Positions 1 to 47,990 of a DNA stretch of 64,000 bases are shown here, piece by piece. A model generated the notes under the pieces. That model saw only the letters and a list, made by a program, of their open reading frames with translations. It did not search any database and was not told the origin of the DNA. The stretch covers positions 6,702,454 through 6,766,453 of the forward strand of contig CM076654.1 of the NCBI GenBank assembly GCA_038496675.1, given 5' to 3'. A program made the translations under genes and the position numbers. How positions within the stretch are numbered: the first letter of the stretch is position 1; every line of letters starts with the position of its first letter. This stretch comes from Rachycentron canadum (Eukaryota > Chordata > Actinopteri > Carangiformes > Rachycentridae).

Positions 1-20
1 CGCCTGGCTCATCTACTAAA
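1..20 (+). other. jak2: Possible end of a 5' UTR exon (jak2 exon 1)
   Basis: The window opens with about 20 bases ending in AAA followed by GTAAGT at 21-26, a near-perfect splice donor. The next recognised gene on this strand is jak2, whose first coding exon begins close to 2299. Vertebrate JAK2 genes have non-coding leader exons, so this is plausibly the end of the leader exon, with intron 1 running from 21 to about 2298. It could instead belong to another transcript. RNA evidence would be needed to decide. Confidence 0.45.
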
Positions 21-511
21 GTAAGTCTTTACATTCCCCAATAATTCACCGACAGCTTCGTCCGTTTGATATAATTATATTATTATTAATTATATATATA
101 TATATATATTTATTTTATTTATTTTTTTTGCCCCACGTCTAAAAACGCCAACTTCCAGCGTTAGTTAGCCCAGTTGCTTGAATGTGTTTGCATTTTCTGC
201 TTTCATCATAGTTAACGTCAACTTAAATTGGTGGGTGTGTGAGGCTTGCTAACGTTAAGTTAATCTATTGAAGCTATAGCTAATGGTAGCACGCAAGAAT
301 CGTGGCCTGGATGAGTTTGTTCTCAAGCCAAGTTTGCAGGATTTATCCTCATCTAACTGTGGATTTGGGATTTCGCTATTTGACATGTCAACCTTTGGGT
401 GGACTTGTCACGACCAACAAACATTGCCCAGAAGATGTAGCATTGTTTACCCTCAGTTTCGATATTCTCATTGTCGCCCATTCACTTAGAAAACTGAGGT
501 AGGTCACGTGA

Positions 512-562
512 AGATTCAATAAACGGTTATGTATCTGTGATACATAACCGTTTATTGAATCT
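512..562. repeat. Perfect 24-bp inverted repeat with 3-nt loop
   Basis: Bases 512-535 (beginning AGATTCAATAAACGG) are exactly complementary to 539-562, separated by TGT at 536-538. Pairing stops at the next outward base pair (511 and 563). The structure lies in the probable first intron of jak2. No coding frame covers it and I recognise no transposon ends. A perfect stem this long is unusual by chance and implies a young origin or constraint. Confidence 0.9.
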
Positions 563-2300
563 CCTTAAAGTCAGAGAAACTGATCTTTTTGAGCCAACAC
601 TTGTGTGTAAACTCCGTGTTCAAAAAGGTATGAGATGTATCACCAGACATAAACAAATGTCATAATATAATCGGGTTCTCTTTCTGTGGGAAATGTCATC
701 TGACTGCATGCCTGATGCTTCAGTGTGTCTCTGGCCATCGTGCATACCGGGACTGGATTTAGCTCCACGTTAAGGGACGAGTTGATTGATGTAAAGTTCA
801 CCAACGACACTTATGATTATCAATGTGATCACAGTTAACTTGACTGACTTTCATTTTTCAGTTCCCCAGCTTTCTTGATTTATTTATTTATTTATTTCAG
901 TGTAATTTATGTTGTGAACTGAATCCTTTTTGCAATTTCATTAGGCTCTGAAATATTTGTAGTGTCACTTATTTCTGCCTGTTCATTGATAGTACTGGAT
1001 GTCTTTAAAAAAAAAAAAAAAAAAATCAAACCTGAAATTAATCACACTCGGCCTTGAACCTTTATGTGTTTAGATGTTTTTCACATTTTGAATCGAGGTG
1101 GACATTTTCTAATACCGATGCGGTCAGTATTTAGAGGCCACGCCTTTGGTAATGATTATGGCTATAGCCTCAAGTTCTGCCATTTTGTGAAGCGTATGGA
1201 GAACAATTTTGTTTCAACTGTGTCTCCCATCCAAGCCACAGAAACCTGCACTACTTCAGAGTACTTTTTCATCTAATATTTTCATCTAATACAAATAATG
1301 TTTGAGGAAGGGCCTGCTCAAAGGAGATTTGGAGTTGTACTGTATTTTTACTTGCATTTCTTCATTAATCTCTTCATTTATTCTCTTTTGTCACTTTTTA
1401 AATCAATTTAATTTAGTTTTTAATGACATACACACGTGTTTTTTTTTTTCTGTAAACAAATGAATTCCTTCCATTGTGACGTAAGAATAATGAAAAAGGG
1501 GAATTGGATAATTTTCTTTAAAATTCAACATATTGAATGATTTTCTTTGACATTTTCTGTTGTTATCCATAATTAGCCAAACAGAACTCAGTGTTTACAT
1601 GTCAATGCTTAAAAAAAAAAAAAAAAAAAAATGTTGGGAAGTTTTCATATTCATTAGAACCAATTTGATAAGCAGTCAGTTAGATAAATATAAAAATGAG
1701 AATGGAAAAGCAGTGGCATAGTCTGTGCATGCTAGGATATCATTGTGAGAGATATAAAACACTTAATTCAGCTCTGAGCTTGATATAAATTTGTATTTGA
1801 GGGAAGGGTAGTTGGGATTACCTGAATAACAGCTCTTTGAAAGTGGGGATTTAAGTATTCTGCTTTGCCTCTGCACAGTACAAAATGGTAACATTTCACA
1901 GAAAGTTTTGTGCTGTTTGTAGGCTCCTGTGCATGTAAATGGAAGTGATAAATGGGGAAAATAGTACATTTGTAACCTGGTTAATGCTAAGCTGGTATCA
2001 AAAAATGACCATGCCACAATCTCAATACCCAATTTGCAGTAAAACTTCTGACTGTGTTTGATAACTCTCACTGCAAGAAGCCTATTTTTGAATTAGATTT
2101 ATAACCTTTTTCCAGACAATGGTCCCTCTGTACTGCAGCGTTATGAAATACTTGAATTTTGATAACAGTTACCCATGTTCCCTGATTATGATGTAAAATT
2201 CATCACACTCTACTCAGAAAAAGAAGCCGTTATTATTACTGCTGACATTTTATTTAATTGATTGTAAGGTTGTGTGTTGTTGAGGGCCTCCCTGCCAGCC

Positions 2301-21650
<19,350 letters not shown>

Positions 21651-22809
21651 AATCACCCAAAGTGCCCCGCTCCTCTTCAGCCGAGACGCTCTTAACACTG
21701 TTGTCCTGTTTGTGGCAAAAGGACAAAAAGGCCAAAACGAGGTCCTTCTCCTGCTGAGTGCCAGACCAGTTTGTGATTGGAAGAGTGGTGGTTCAATACT
21801 TGGACCAGCTCAAAGACTACTGCCAAGGTGCCTTAAAACAAGGCACTCAACCACAGTGGAGCGGCCTAGTGGCCAGTAGAAGAAAACGGAGGATTGGATG
21901 CGTCGAACTGTTGAAGGCGATGTTGCTGAAAAAGAGCAAATGTGTTTGGGCAAACATCCTGGATAAAGTTTTGAGAGTTAAAGAGGTTGTAGAGACTGCG
22001 AGTAAACTATTGCCAGGCCTGAAGCTAGAGATGCTTGTGTCAAACAAGGTCTCTGTGTGTGTTTGTGTGTGTGTGAGGAGAGAGAGAGAGAGAATGTGTG
22101 TCTTTAAATACAGCTAGCTGGGCTAGCTCTCGCCTCCTCCTTTTCACCTCAACTGAAGAGAAAGGGACTAATATAGCTGAGTGTTTTCTATGTATGTGTG
22201 TATATACTTACAGTATATTTGTGTACATATGTCCAGAAAAAATTTTATAATTTTATAAAATGAAAATATAGTAAATGCTATATTTGAACTGCCAGCAAGG
22301 TGTCAGTGTCAATGAAGTACATGCAAAGGTGATTTTAAAAAATCTGTCATTGTTTTCTGTTTTCATTGTGAGAGGTGGTTTGAAAATTAAAAAACAATTT
22401 AATACAGCAGCTTTATCTGTTAAGATAATTCTTGTGGTCCATCGCTTTAATACCCCTCATTTTTTCCACAGTATACATGGGTGTGAAAACACTTTATGTA
22501 CATAAGCCTAACTCAATAGTAAGTTGTAGTAATAGTATAGTGGCTTTAAGGGAATGTCATGAACTGCTAATGATCTTAACAGGGTGAAAGGTCACTGTAT
22601 GTACATGTGGTCCAAACTGCTAATATTCAGTATCTTGCTCATAGGCAGATCGCTCTGTCATCACCTTGTGAAACCGCCAGTAGCCAACAAGGTGGTTCAG
22701 GCGTGTACACCTTAAACTATAATCCACATGATGCTGGCAAGCCATTTGATCATCGCAACCATCTTGAGGGACTGATGCTTTAGCCAAACCTCATCATATA
22801 CAGGAGAGT

Positions 22810-22815
22810 AATAAA
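22810..22815 (+). terminator. jak2: Candidate jak2 poly(A) signal (AATAAA)
   Basis: AATAAA lies 1160 bases after the jak2 stop codon and is followed within 20 bases by a genomic A-run (about 22829-22847). Between 21651 and here I see no other gene. The stretch carries a GT/GA microsatellite near 22050-22095 and is probably 3' UTR. A cDNA 3' end would settle it. Confidence 0.4.
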
Positions 22816-22859
22816 TATAACACCACCAAAAAAAAAAAAAAAAAAATCTTCAGAGGCAT

Positions 22860-22990
22860 TAGTGATGAAAAGTAACACATACATTTACTCAAGTACAATT
22901 TCCAAGTATTTGTAACTTATTGTTATTTTGTATTAAAAAAAATACTATAATTCAGTTTAAAACAAAGTCAAAAATATTAAACAACTTTAA
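22860..22990 (+). repeat. Fragment of a dispersed fish repeat
   Basis: The run AAGTAACACATACATTTACT, then CAAGTACAATTT and AAGTATTTGTAACTTATTG, matches the wording of a repeat widespread in perciform genomes (ACATTTACTCAAGTACTG followed by AAGTACTTGTACTTT). Only the first part is recognisable. No terminal structure is visible. Confidence 0.45.
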
Positions 22991-25975
22991 CTAAGATGAG
23001 CGGAAGCTGAAGTTGAAGTAGAAATAAGTTCAGCCAACGCCCCGAGATGAGCGTCTTCTGGCTGACGACCTCTCTGCTTAGTTGCTCCTGAAAAGTCGAG
23101 AGGCGGGCAAACGGGCCTGACAGAGCAAAACCAGAGTGGTGGTCACACCTCACCCCATTAAAGTTGGAAATCCATAAAGGGATTATGTATTACACACCAA
23201 TAAGAGGCAAACACCCCAATAAAATCACCAATAGCAGCTATTAAACAGTCTGTAACGAAGCTTTAGCCAGTGGCTAACTCCACTTTTGTCGGATCACTTG
23301 TTGGCTGCTGTTGAGGTGCAAGCAGCAACATTTTTGTGTAGCGGTTGACTACACTGTGGCGTTGCGGTCCACTAAATATAGTTAGGCAGTTCTGTTGTGA
23401 CCTTCCTGTGTGTGTGTGATATAGTCGCTCCACTGATAAGGTCGGTGTGCGCTGCTGTTGCTTGTGGACGTGGTTGAAAACCACCCGGTGTCTGTTTGGT
23501 GTTGTGGTTATGACAGTTTGCTTTTGTTGGGTCTTTGTGTGTTGCTGCCGTGGTGTGGTAGCAGCTTTGTGCCACTTGTGCTCAATCCTGAAAATTCAAC
23601 AGTTTAGTTGGTCTTTTTGTGCGTGACCTTGTTGGAGCCACCTTTTGACCCATCGTATGTCAACGGTGCCAATTTTTTTTTTGCAGTGTTTGTAAATGTG
23701 TGTGGTTTTCTTCAGATTGAGGTTTGTCTTGTGTGTAGTGCTGGGATCCCTAAGTAATGTTTGTCACCAAGACTTCAGCACAATCAGCATTGCTTTTGAA
23801 TTAGTTTTGAGTGTTTACGGTTTGTGTGTCAAGTCCGGGTCTTGGGAAACACCCACTTACTGCTCACTAATGCAATGTTGCAATGAATAAATAGTATAGT
23901 GGTATTCAGTTATTCCACTTTGACATTGACACATTGGAAGTTTCACTGCTTTTATAATTGTCTAGAATCTATTTCTATTTCATGGAGCTTAAGGGTGGGG
24001 GTGTTACAGCAGCCCATGCTCCTGTTTGTCTCCCTGCAGCTTCACCCAGGCGACTCCTGATCGCGCCTCCACGAGATGCACGTGGTCTGGGCGGGAAGTC
24101 TTTTAAAGCTCTGCTGCCGGCATCAGAAGACGTAGGGACCGCCGGGTTTGCTGCCTCCCAGTCTTGAGTTTTTTTTAGTAGTTTCCTGGCTTCATTTACT
24201 CTTCATTCTTTTGAATAAACTCTGTGAACTCTGAATGCTGTTTCAGAGGTGTCTTGTTGGCCTTTGTTGAGTTGTTCAGCTTCATTTATCTGAATGTCTT
24301 TCCGTCTGTCCTCCAGGAATTGTCAGTGAATGATAATGAATTAGCAATTTAACTATTTAAGGGACAACGTAGGGAGTTAAACCACCCTGCATGTCCTTTG
24401 CAGTCACGTGGAAATTTGAACTTGGAGGCATTTTGATGTCCTTTGAAAGCCTCCTCTGCTTTGAAGGCATCAATTAGTTCCTAGTTTTAATGAGTCCTTG
24501 ATATCCACATTCAGGCCTCATTGCTTCAGTTTTATTTCTGTTTTTTTTTGAGTAATAGAACATTAACATTTGAAGTATTCTTTAATTGCTGTTTGCTGCT
24601 GGGGTTGTATTTGCTTCTGTTCACATAAAAATATATATTTGTTCATATCTCCATGGCACACAATTGCAGATGACCGATTTTCACGCTTTATTATGAAATC
24701 CGGATGTTGCATACGCCCTAATTAGCTGCGGCTTGACCCAGAGCCATTGCCCACAGCCCCCGGCTTCACTAAAGCCGAATGACCGGTGGACTTCGGATTC
24801 AGCCGTGATGGTAATATCTATAGAGCTGCCTGAAATAATCCCATCGTTTGTGAGCTGTGTTTGTTAGTTTGATGACTGAAGAAAAGCTGAGACCAAAATT
24901 AAACGAGCGTTTGCCTCTTTCCTCCGCTTCTCGTTGCAATGCGATTACCGTAAACTTCTGAATAAGAGCGCAGTGGGAACGTAAAGGCGGACGGACCGAA
25001 AAAAAACAAACAAAATGAACATTTCTTCTTCGTTTCACACTCGGTTAGTTCACCAGGCCTATGATTTAAATTTTTGAAAAAAAAAACAAAAACAAACAAA
25101 CAAAAAACAAAAACGTGGTGCGTTTAAAAGCCTCAGTACAGAGACTACTCACCTCCTATATTTCAGTAAAAATCCAATTATTGCTTATTTAACGTGATAC
25201 CAAAGGAAGGTGTTGTTTTTATTTTTGTTTGTTTTTTTTTAATAATTCTAATGCACTCAGGATTTTATTTTATAAAACAAAAACAAGATCGAAAATATTA
25301 TTTCTCCAGGACATCGGGACTCCTATGGCATTTTTTTTTTTTTTTTTTAAACCAAGTAAGTCCAACCCTCCTTGAATTTCACTAACACAATATATCGGTT
25401 GGTTTTTGAGGCTGTACTTTGTGGTGCTGTTGTATTGGAGTGGTAAGTGTAATATTTTCTCTTTCTTATTTCCGTGTATGAAGGAGCAAAAAGTAAAACC
25501 AGGACTTTGTACTGGGCTGGTGAGTTATATTACATGGCCACTGCGTAATTTCCGGTGAAAGGACTGACTTTTACACATGTTCCAATATGAAGTGGAAGAA
25601 ATACTCAAAAACTAAAATGATGCAGAACTACCTCAGTACAATTATTCTCTGTTTTCAAAAATGGATATTAACAGTACAATGGTATCACCAGTAAGTATCA
25701 AAACTATTTAAAGGTATTTTTAAACAGTGTGTGTCACCAAAAAAAAACAAAAAAAAACAATCAAACAAAAAAGAATATATATGAAACAAGTCCTTCAAAA
25801 TTGTACTTGTGCTGAAACTCACTGAGTTTAGCTACTTGAAACTGTTGCTCCATTCGACTGCCCTCAGAAGCTGTTAGTTCATGTGTCTTTGTGCGTTTTG
25901 CATGTTCATTTCCATGAGCCCTCGAGGGTTATCAGTTCATCACATGACAACCTTCCAGCACGGGCAGACTAGCTG
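22991..25975. other. Intergenic region jak2-SLC16
   Basis: No convincing gene. From about 23,260 to 23,900 the plus strand is visibly rich in G and T. A GC-rich patch follows (about 24,037-24,160) and then AATAAACTCTGTGAACTCTG near 24,213, which together resemble the tail of an LTR or an old transcript end. The remainder holds A- and T-runs (25,077-25,110, 25,220-25,240, 25,330-25,350, 25,739-25,770) and nothing else recognised. The last few hundred bases must include the SLC16 promoter or 5' UTR, whose start cannot be placed. Confidence 0.5.
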
Positions 25976-28966
25976 ATGAAGATGAAGTCCAGGAGAGCTG
26001 AGCCTCCTGACGGGGGTTACGGCTGGGTGGTCGTCACGTCGGCCTTTTTCGTCATGGGACTCACTGCTGCTGTCCTCAAGAACTTCGGCATCTTCTTCTT
26101 GGACATCCAGAGTCACTTTGGGGTCCTGACCAGCACCACCTCCTGGGTCACCTCCACTACCATTGCCATGTTCCACCTGGGAGGTAAAGATATGGTTTTT
26201 TGTCCCAAAGTTCTCAGTTGCTTTAAACTCCCAAGTTTTTTTCTTTTTAATAGGCGGTCTTGTTTTCGTCTTTTCCTCAGCTCCAGTAGCCAGTGCACTG
26301 ACCTTACAGTTTTCTCAGAGGGTGGTCATCATAGTCGGAGGCCTGCTGACTGCCTCTGGGATGTTGCTGGCATCACTTGACCTCAGTCTGCCCTGCCTCT
26401 ATCTCACCATGGGCATCCTGCAAGGTAAGTCCACAAACTCTGAAACCCTGGGAGCATTTCCTCCACATTAGCAAGAGTCCTAAATTTAAGGTGTTTCTGG
26501 CCAAAAAGGTTGGGAGCCAATGATCTACTACATCCCATGCCCCGAGGAAACGACAAGCTGTTTTAGACCCTCCTCCCCACCCATGAATTCCTACACATTT
26601 TCTTATCTGATTCCATTTTTGATTCCTTGAATGAAGATCTGGAGCTAGTGTGTTATTGCGTTATGTGATGGGGACACACTTAAAGACATGTTATTTTTCA
26701 TAGCACAAACACCTTTGTGCTGAGGAAAACATGTAGCCATAAAAATATACTGTATTTCTCATGCAACTGGAGAAGAATGTGTCTTTCATCTGTTTCCATG
26801 CCTGAAAGCAGCTGTCACTGAGGGTTAAAATGGAATGAGAGACCAGATAATAAAGTCAGTGGTTCGTTAAAATGAAACAAACACAGAAGTATTTCATGAA
26901 GAAACAAACAGCAATTTTAATGTTGCAGAACAACTCTTCCAATGCTTGTTAGAGCTGAAACAGTGAGTTATTTAATCTATCTGCCAACTGACAAAGTTTA
27001 TCTTCAACTATTTTGATAATTGATGACTTTTTAGTAACGATGGCAAAAATGTACTGCCTTCAAGGATTTGCTAAATACGGTTTTAATTCTTCTTTAGGGA
27101 TCAAATTTGTCTCAGTACGTCGATAACTTATAAAAAATAAGACATTGGATGGTTAAAGGTCTCCATCTTCTGTTTCCAGGAACAGGCATTTCTTTCTCGT
27201 GGATCCCTGCCAACAGCATGGTGAGCCACTACTTTGTGCGGTGGCGTCCCATTGCCTACGCCATCGCCAGCTCAGGGGAGTGCGTCTTCGCCGTCATGTT
27301 CAGCCCCTTCTTCCATTGGCTCATTGAGACGTACAGCTGGCAGGGCGCACTGCTCATCATCGGAGGCCTTCAGCTCAACCTCTGTGTCTGCGGTGCACTC
27401 ATGAGACCTCTGGAGACAATCCAAAGAGCCAAAGACGGAGACAGTCCACCAAAGAGGAAGGTTATCTTCCAGTGCTCCCTGCTGAGGAAGCCTGAACTTT
27501 TCTTTTACATCCTGTTTGCCATCTTTGCAGCGGCAGGTTTCTTCATCCCGCCTCTCTTTCTAGTGCCCTTTGCCAACAGTTTGGGGATGGATAAGTACTG
27601 GCCGGCCTCGATCCTCTCTGTCCTGGCGCTGGCTGACCTGGCTGGGAGGCTGATCTGTGGGTGGGTGGCCAACATGAGGCTGCTGAGGAACCTGCAGCTG
27701 CTCACCATGGTGGTCACTCTGCTCGGGGTCGTGCTCCTGCTGCTGCCGATCAGCCACAACTACTGGGCCATCGTGGTCTTCACCTCGCTCTACGGCTTCC
27801 TGTTCGGCTGCGTGGTGGCCATTCATGTCACCTCCATCGTGGACATTGTATCCCTGGAGGGATTCGACAGCGGACTGGGGATCTTTATGCTCTTCAGGAG
27901 CATTGGTGGCTTCATCGGTCCGCCTGCCGCAGGTGAGGCATCAAAACAACACCGTGGTAGATTGACTATGGAGCCACGGGTGTATGAGTTTAAATGAAAT
28001 GCAAAAGGATTCGCTCTCACAATCTTCTGTGTTTATTCTGGGAGAAAAAAGGTGGCATAACATAGCGTCACCCTCACAGGGCCACTCTTAGTTTTGCTTT
28101 TGAGCTGAATTAAAGAAGTGCAGATCTCTTTAATGCATTTTTAAATATCCTATCTCTGAATATTTTAAATCTGTGTAACATTACAGACATTTCTTTTGTT
28201 TTTGTTTTTTTTTTGTTATTTTTTGGCCATTTTTGCCTTCAATATATTGATAGTGAGAGGGAGAAAGGAAGGTAAGGGGAGAGAAAGGGGGTGAGATGCA
28301 GCAAAGGTTGGACTCAAACGTAGGTTTATGTGTTTAGGACTGAGTCTTAATAGTGCGACCGGTGGACTCCACATTAAAGTAATTTCTGCTAAGTGGCATA
28401 ATTATCTTATTTTTGTTGATCAGGCCTGATAAATATTTGTTAGATGCCTCGTTCTGTTGTGAATTTTATTCTGAGTCTAAAACGAGACACTTATATTCTT
28501 ATAAAATGATTTGCAAGCACAGGACGAAGGAATTGCTTGAACTAGGATAATCTGATCACTTCATCAGACTCAGCAGATTATTTCTGATGACACTTCTTCG
28601 AGGTGAATCATTTCTCCGGAATAGAGGGAACACATTTAAGACACGTTTTTCAATCCACGAGTGCAGGTGAGACTAAAATGGCTCAAACTGTAGGTCTGCA
28701 TCCTCCTCCTGCAGGAACAGATATAACTGAGCAATTATTTCTCGACTGTGTGATCTCTCCTCTGTTTCTTGTTCTGCGTGTTAGGTTGGCTGGTGGACGA
28801 GACGAACGACTACAGCACCGCCTTCTACCTCTCAGGCCTGTGTCTCATTACATCGGCTGTGTTTGTCGTCTTGGTCGACCGCCTGATACAGAAGAAAAAA
28901 GCCCTCGAAGCTGTTTGTCTGGCAACCAGCCAGCAGGAGGGCTGGGAAACAAGACAAGTCAAGTGA
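25976..28966 (+). CDS. SLC16 (monocarboxylate transporter family) membrane protein
   Basis: Four exons: 25976-26183, 26281-26424, 27180-27932, 28785-28966, with GT-AG junctions all splitting a codon after its first base. They give 428 aa. The family moves monocarboxylates or related solutes across the plasma membrane, often with protons. Signatures: PPDGGYGWVVV at residues 10-20 (family motif in TM1); about 12 hydrophobic segments; ALMRP closing TM6, then a short basic cytoplasmic loop (about 195-222); D270 and R274 in LADLAGR, matching the charged TM8 pair of MCT1; and GWLVDETNDY before the last helices. The C-tail is short. Wording resembles MCT7 (SSGECVFAV, GGLQLN) and MCT12 (NLCVCGALMRP), so the subtype and substrate are not assigned. 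The start ATG context is weak and a second ATG lies two codons on. Confidence 0.9.
28225..28375 (-). mobile_element. Degenerate tRNA-derived SINE in SLC16 intron 3
   Basis: On the minus strand the order is a tRNA-like head ending in GTTTGAGTCCAACC, then TTTGCTGCATCTCACCCC, a CT-rich stretch, TATCA and a short tail. The same arrangement (T-arm-like block, GCTGCATGTCATCC, CT-rich body, TATCAAATAAAGGC) is seen in the plus-strand copy at 52,030-52,165. It lies within intron 27933-28784. Diverged and presumably immobile. Confidence 0.6.
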
Positions 28967-31908
28967 GACACTGTTACATAAGACATTTTTACCTGAATGC
29001 CATTCATGTATGTGTCAGCAGAGGGGATCCAGCACGTAGTTTAGGCAGGTGTCTGTCAGGCAATCATGTATAGTTTTTACATCTTGCAGTTCGTATGTTT
29101 CTTTTTTTTTAAATAATTGGAGCAACTTTAAAGTCTAAATTGCAAGTTGCAATGTTGATTCTGCGGGATCCACTTTCTTTTTCCCCTAGAGGACCACAGT
29201 TTCTGAACAAATTAGCAGCCAAACCCATCAAAGCCAAACACTGCACATGTCAAATAACTGTCTCTCGAATGCTTTTGGGACTGATTGTCACGGGGTCTGA
29301 GTTTTAAAAGAGAACCAAAAAGCATGTTCTCCTGTTTAATTAAATTCGTTTTATGCTTTATTGAGACCAAATCCCATTAAAATTTCAACAAAGCATGACC
29401 TTCATACTATGTGTGTCAACCCCAAACCGATTTATTTCTACCATCATCTTTAAAAGCGGTGTGTTTGCAGACTTTTAGGATGCGGCACAAAAGAAAAACA
29501 CAAAAACATATCAGTGACTCTCTTCAGAATGGTGAATAACAGTTTTTGGTTTTTTAATGGGATTTGTTAGTATTAGTATCAGTATTACTTCATGAAATAT
29601 TGAATGAATCATTCAGGCTTATTTATCTTTTTTTTTTCTTCCCTTAATGGAGCTTTTTGACATTTTTATAATGTTTCTTCTGGACTTTGTATTTGAGCTC
29701 AACTAAAGTTAAATAAGAATATTATTTCTGAACAAGACGCAGTGTTTTTTGGAAGTACTGTGTTTCTTCCCTTGAAGATATATGACTCCTGTATATCAAC
29801 ACAGCTGTTAATCATGCGAGTCAGGCCACAGGGTGGGGCCAGGAAACTTTTCATCTGTCTCATTTTTGACGATTTAACGTTGATTTTGTCACTGATTGTG
29901 CTTAAAGGCGACACTGTTGTTACACTGTTGCTTTTATGGCTTTTATGTTTTCTCCAATCAAATCAGAGGTTTAAAGATCTGTCAAAGATCACTTGAGTTC
30001 CAGCTCTTTGTTATTGAAGTATTGTAATGCCAGTGCTACCAAGCACATTTTCCCACTGCACCACCTTAAAAAAAAAAAAAAAAAGAACATTTCAAGGCTT
30101 TTGGTTTAACTGATCTGTGACATTAAGCCTTAAAGCTTTGGCTTAATACCTCAAGTATGTTTTTTTCTCCCATGTCACCAGCTAAAAATACACTGTATGA
30201 AATAAATTGCTGCACTAATGGTTTTTCCTGGCTCCCATATTTTATATTTTATTCTAATGCTTTTGAGAGCATAAGGAGGAGCTGCCTTTAGCTTTTGCAA
30301 AGCTAAACATCCTGGTCAAACTTGCAGGAGGTGCCCACTGCAGACTGAAACTGATATCAGGATGAGGATATTTGTAGTGACTTTTAGGAATCTGTGGTAT
30401 GTGGCGTATGAATTACTTAGGGGGGTTAAAGAACAGTTATGCAACGTAATGCTGATATTGGTTTCACCTGGTTTCACATGGCTGACGACATCCGCTACAG
30501 CTGAAACAATTAGTTTATTGAAAATACATTTAAGTGTATTTTATATTACATTTGTAATCGTCAGTCATAATCATCTGAGTGCAATTTTTTATTTTTTTTT
30601 TTAAATGGAAAAATGCCAGGAATCCAGCAATTCCAGCTAGTCAAATATCAATTTGATGAATACGTTTAGGTTTCTAGCTGTTGGTTTAACAAAAAAAACT
30701 ATTTAAATATGTAATCATGGGCCTTTGGAAACTGGGACATGTTTGTTTTTAATGGCACCTTGAGTTTGTGAAATTGATATTTATTCCCCCCAGTCACCAC
30801 TGGTGTTGCCTAAAATAAGAACTTACAGCTTTCCTGTAAGTGTCCCATTCACACAAAAACACACTTGAAGACATGTTTAATACAGACATTTTTTTTTCTA
30901 CACACAACATTTAGATTAGAAAATATTCATTTAAAATTAACATTAAGACTATCTGCTATGTAGCCAACAAATGTCACAACATACTTAAAAACATTTTCAT
31001 ACTATAGATATGTATATTAACAAAAAAGTCTATGAAGAAACTAGCTCCTACAGTTTGTCATATTTTGGAAAAAAAAAAAAGTGGGGGAAAGTAAAGGCAA
31101 CTATTTTACACAACAAAATAGAGGCACCAAGGGCATTTTTATATGATGCTGGGAGTCAAAAAGTTAACTGTACTTGGCTCAAAGCACAGTATTTCAGAGG
31201 TGTGTTACAGATCGGACTTTGCACCTTTGGTCCATTAAAGTTCGAGAAGGGTAAACCCCCAAACCCCAGTAAAGAGGGTGCAAACAGACAAAGCCCAGTC
31301 CCAACATCCAACTCACAGACTTTTCACACCCATTTGTAATAAGTAGGCTAACGCTCAGGTCTGTTTCCAGAAATAGCAAAGTGTTTGAAGGCTCTCTTGC
31401 AAACTTTTTGCACTGCTGCAGTCTCTGTTTGAGTGAACTAAATTTACAGGACACTAGCGGTAAAAAAAAAAAAAAAGTCGGCCAGGGAAAGTCTTAAATC
31501 ATCAAAACTAACTTTAAAATAAAAGGAAAAGAAAAACAAACTACTGTTGACAGGTGGAAGAAAATAATAGCAGCCAAGACTGTCTAGTTCACTGTCCCAA
31601 GAAGATGGTTTTGTTTTGTTTTTTTACCTAATTTGATCAAACATTAATAATATAGAAGCCATTACTTTATGAGAGTCAGCAAATGTCACTCAAGTTTATT
31701 CAACTACGTCTAGAATAAGAGCGTCATACTTGGCTGGCAGAGAAATGCCTCTGACCCAGCTAACTCAATATCGCAAAGTAGCAATTTTTAGGCTTTACCC
31801 TCCCGCCCTCTTGCACTCACATTTTCACTGAGCGCACATCCATTTTAAGTCTGAGTTCTGAGTGCTTAGAGCTTAGGCGGGACATTGGGACTGGACCAGA
31901 GGAAGCAT
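28967..31908. other. Convergent 3' flanks of SLC16 and gldc
   Basis: Both neighbouring genes end here, so most of this is probably 3' UTR or spacer. Plus-strand AATAAA occurs near 30,201 (in TGAAATAAATTGCTG), a candidate SLC16 poly(A) signal. On the minus strand AATAAA corresponds to TTTATT at about 30,780-30,785, a candidate gldc poly(A) signal about 1.1 kb past the gldc stop. The candidate 3' ends are about 0.6 kb apart. No further coding signal was seen; short open frames here have no recognisable similarity. A-runs lie at 30,067-30,083 and 31,461-31,475. Confidence 0.45.
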
Positions 31909-47762
<15,854 letters not shown>

Positions 47763-47919
47763 CTCTAAATCACTTTGCAAGACAAGTGTGCAGAAACCGG
47801 TGGAGCCTTCTCCTTCCCTTGCACAGCAGAGTTTCACCCCACTGGGACTGATGCGATCTCTGCAGGAGACTCTGCCAACTCCTTCAAACTGCAGAGTTTA
47901 TACAACTCCAGAATTTCAC

Positions 47920-47990
47920 AAGAACGGACCAATCAGGGCGGAGGTGCTGCGTGACGTAGTGACGAGCCCCGGTTAAACAGCTGCTAAACT
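47920..47990 (-). promoter_or_regulatory. gldc: Candidate gldc promoter (CCAAT, GC box, CRE-like)
   Basis: About 160-230 bases upstream of the gldc ATG lie an ACCAAT element (47,928-47,933), GGGCGG (47,936-47,941) and a CRE-like GTGACGTAGTGACG (47,951-47,964), in a GC-richer patch than the flanking DNA. These are typical of a TATA-less housekeeping-type promoter. Start sites cannot be read from the sequence. Confidence 0.4.

Noticed and set aside
47763..47837. Upstream in-frame ATG for gldc (MKLCCAREGEG)
   Set aside because: The downstream ATG at 47762 gives MQSCAKSWGL, matching the human start; the upstream extension lacks similarity and is likely 5' UTR.
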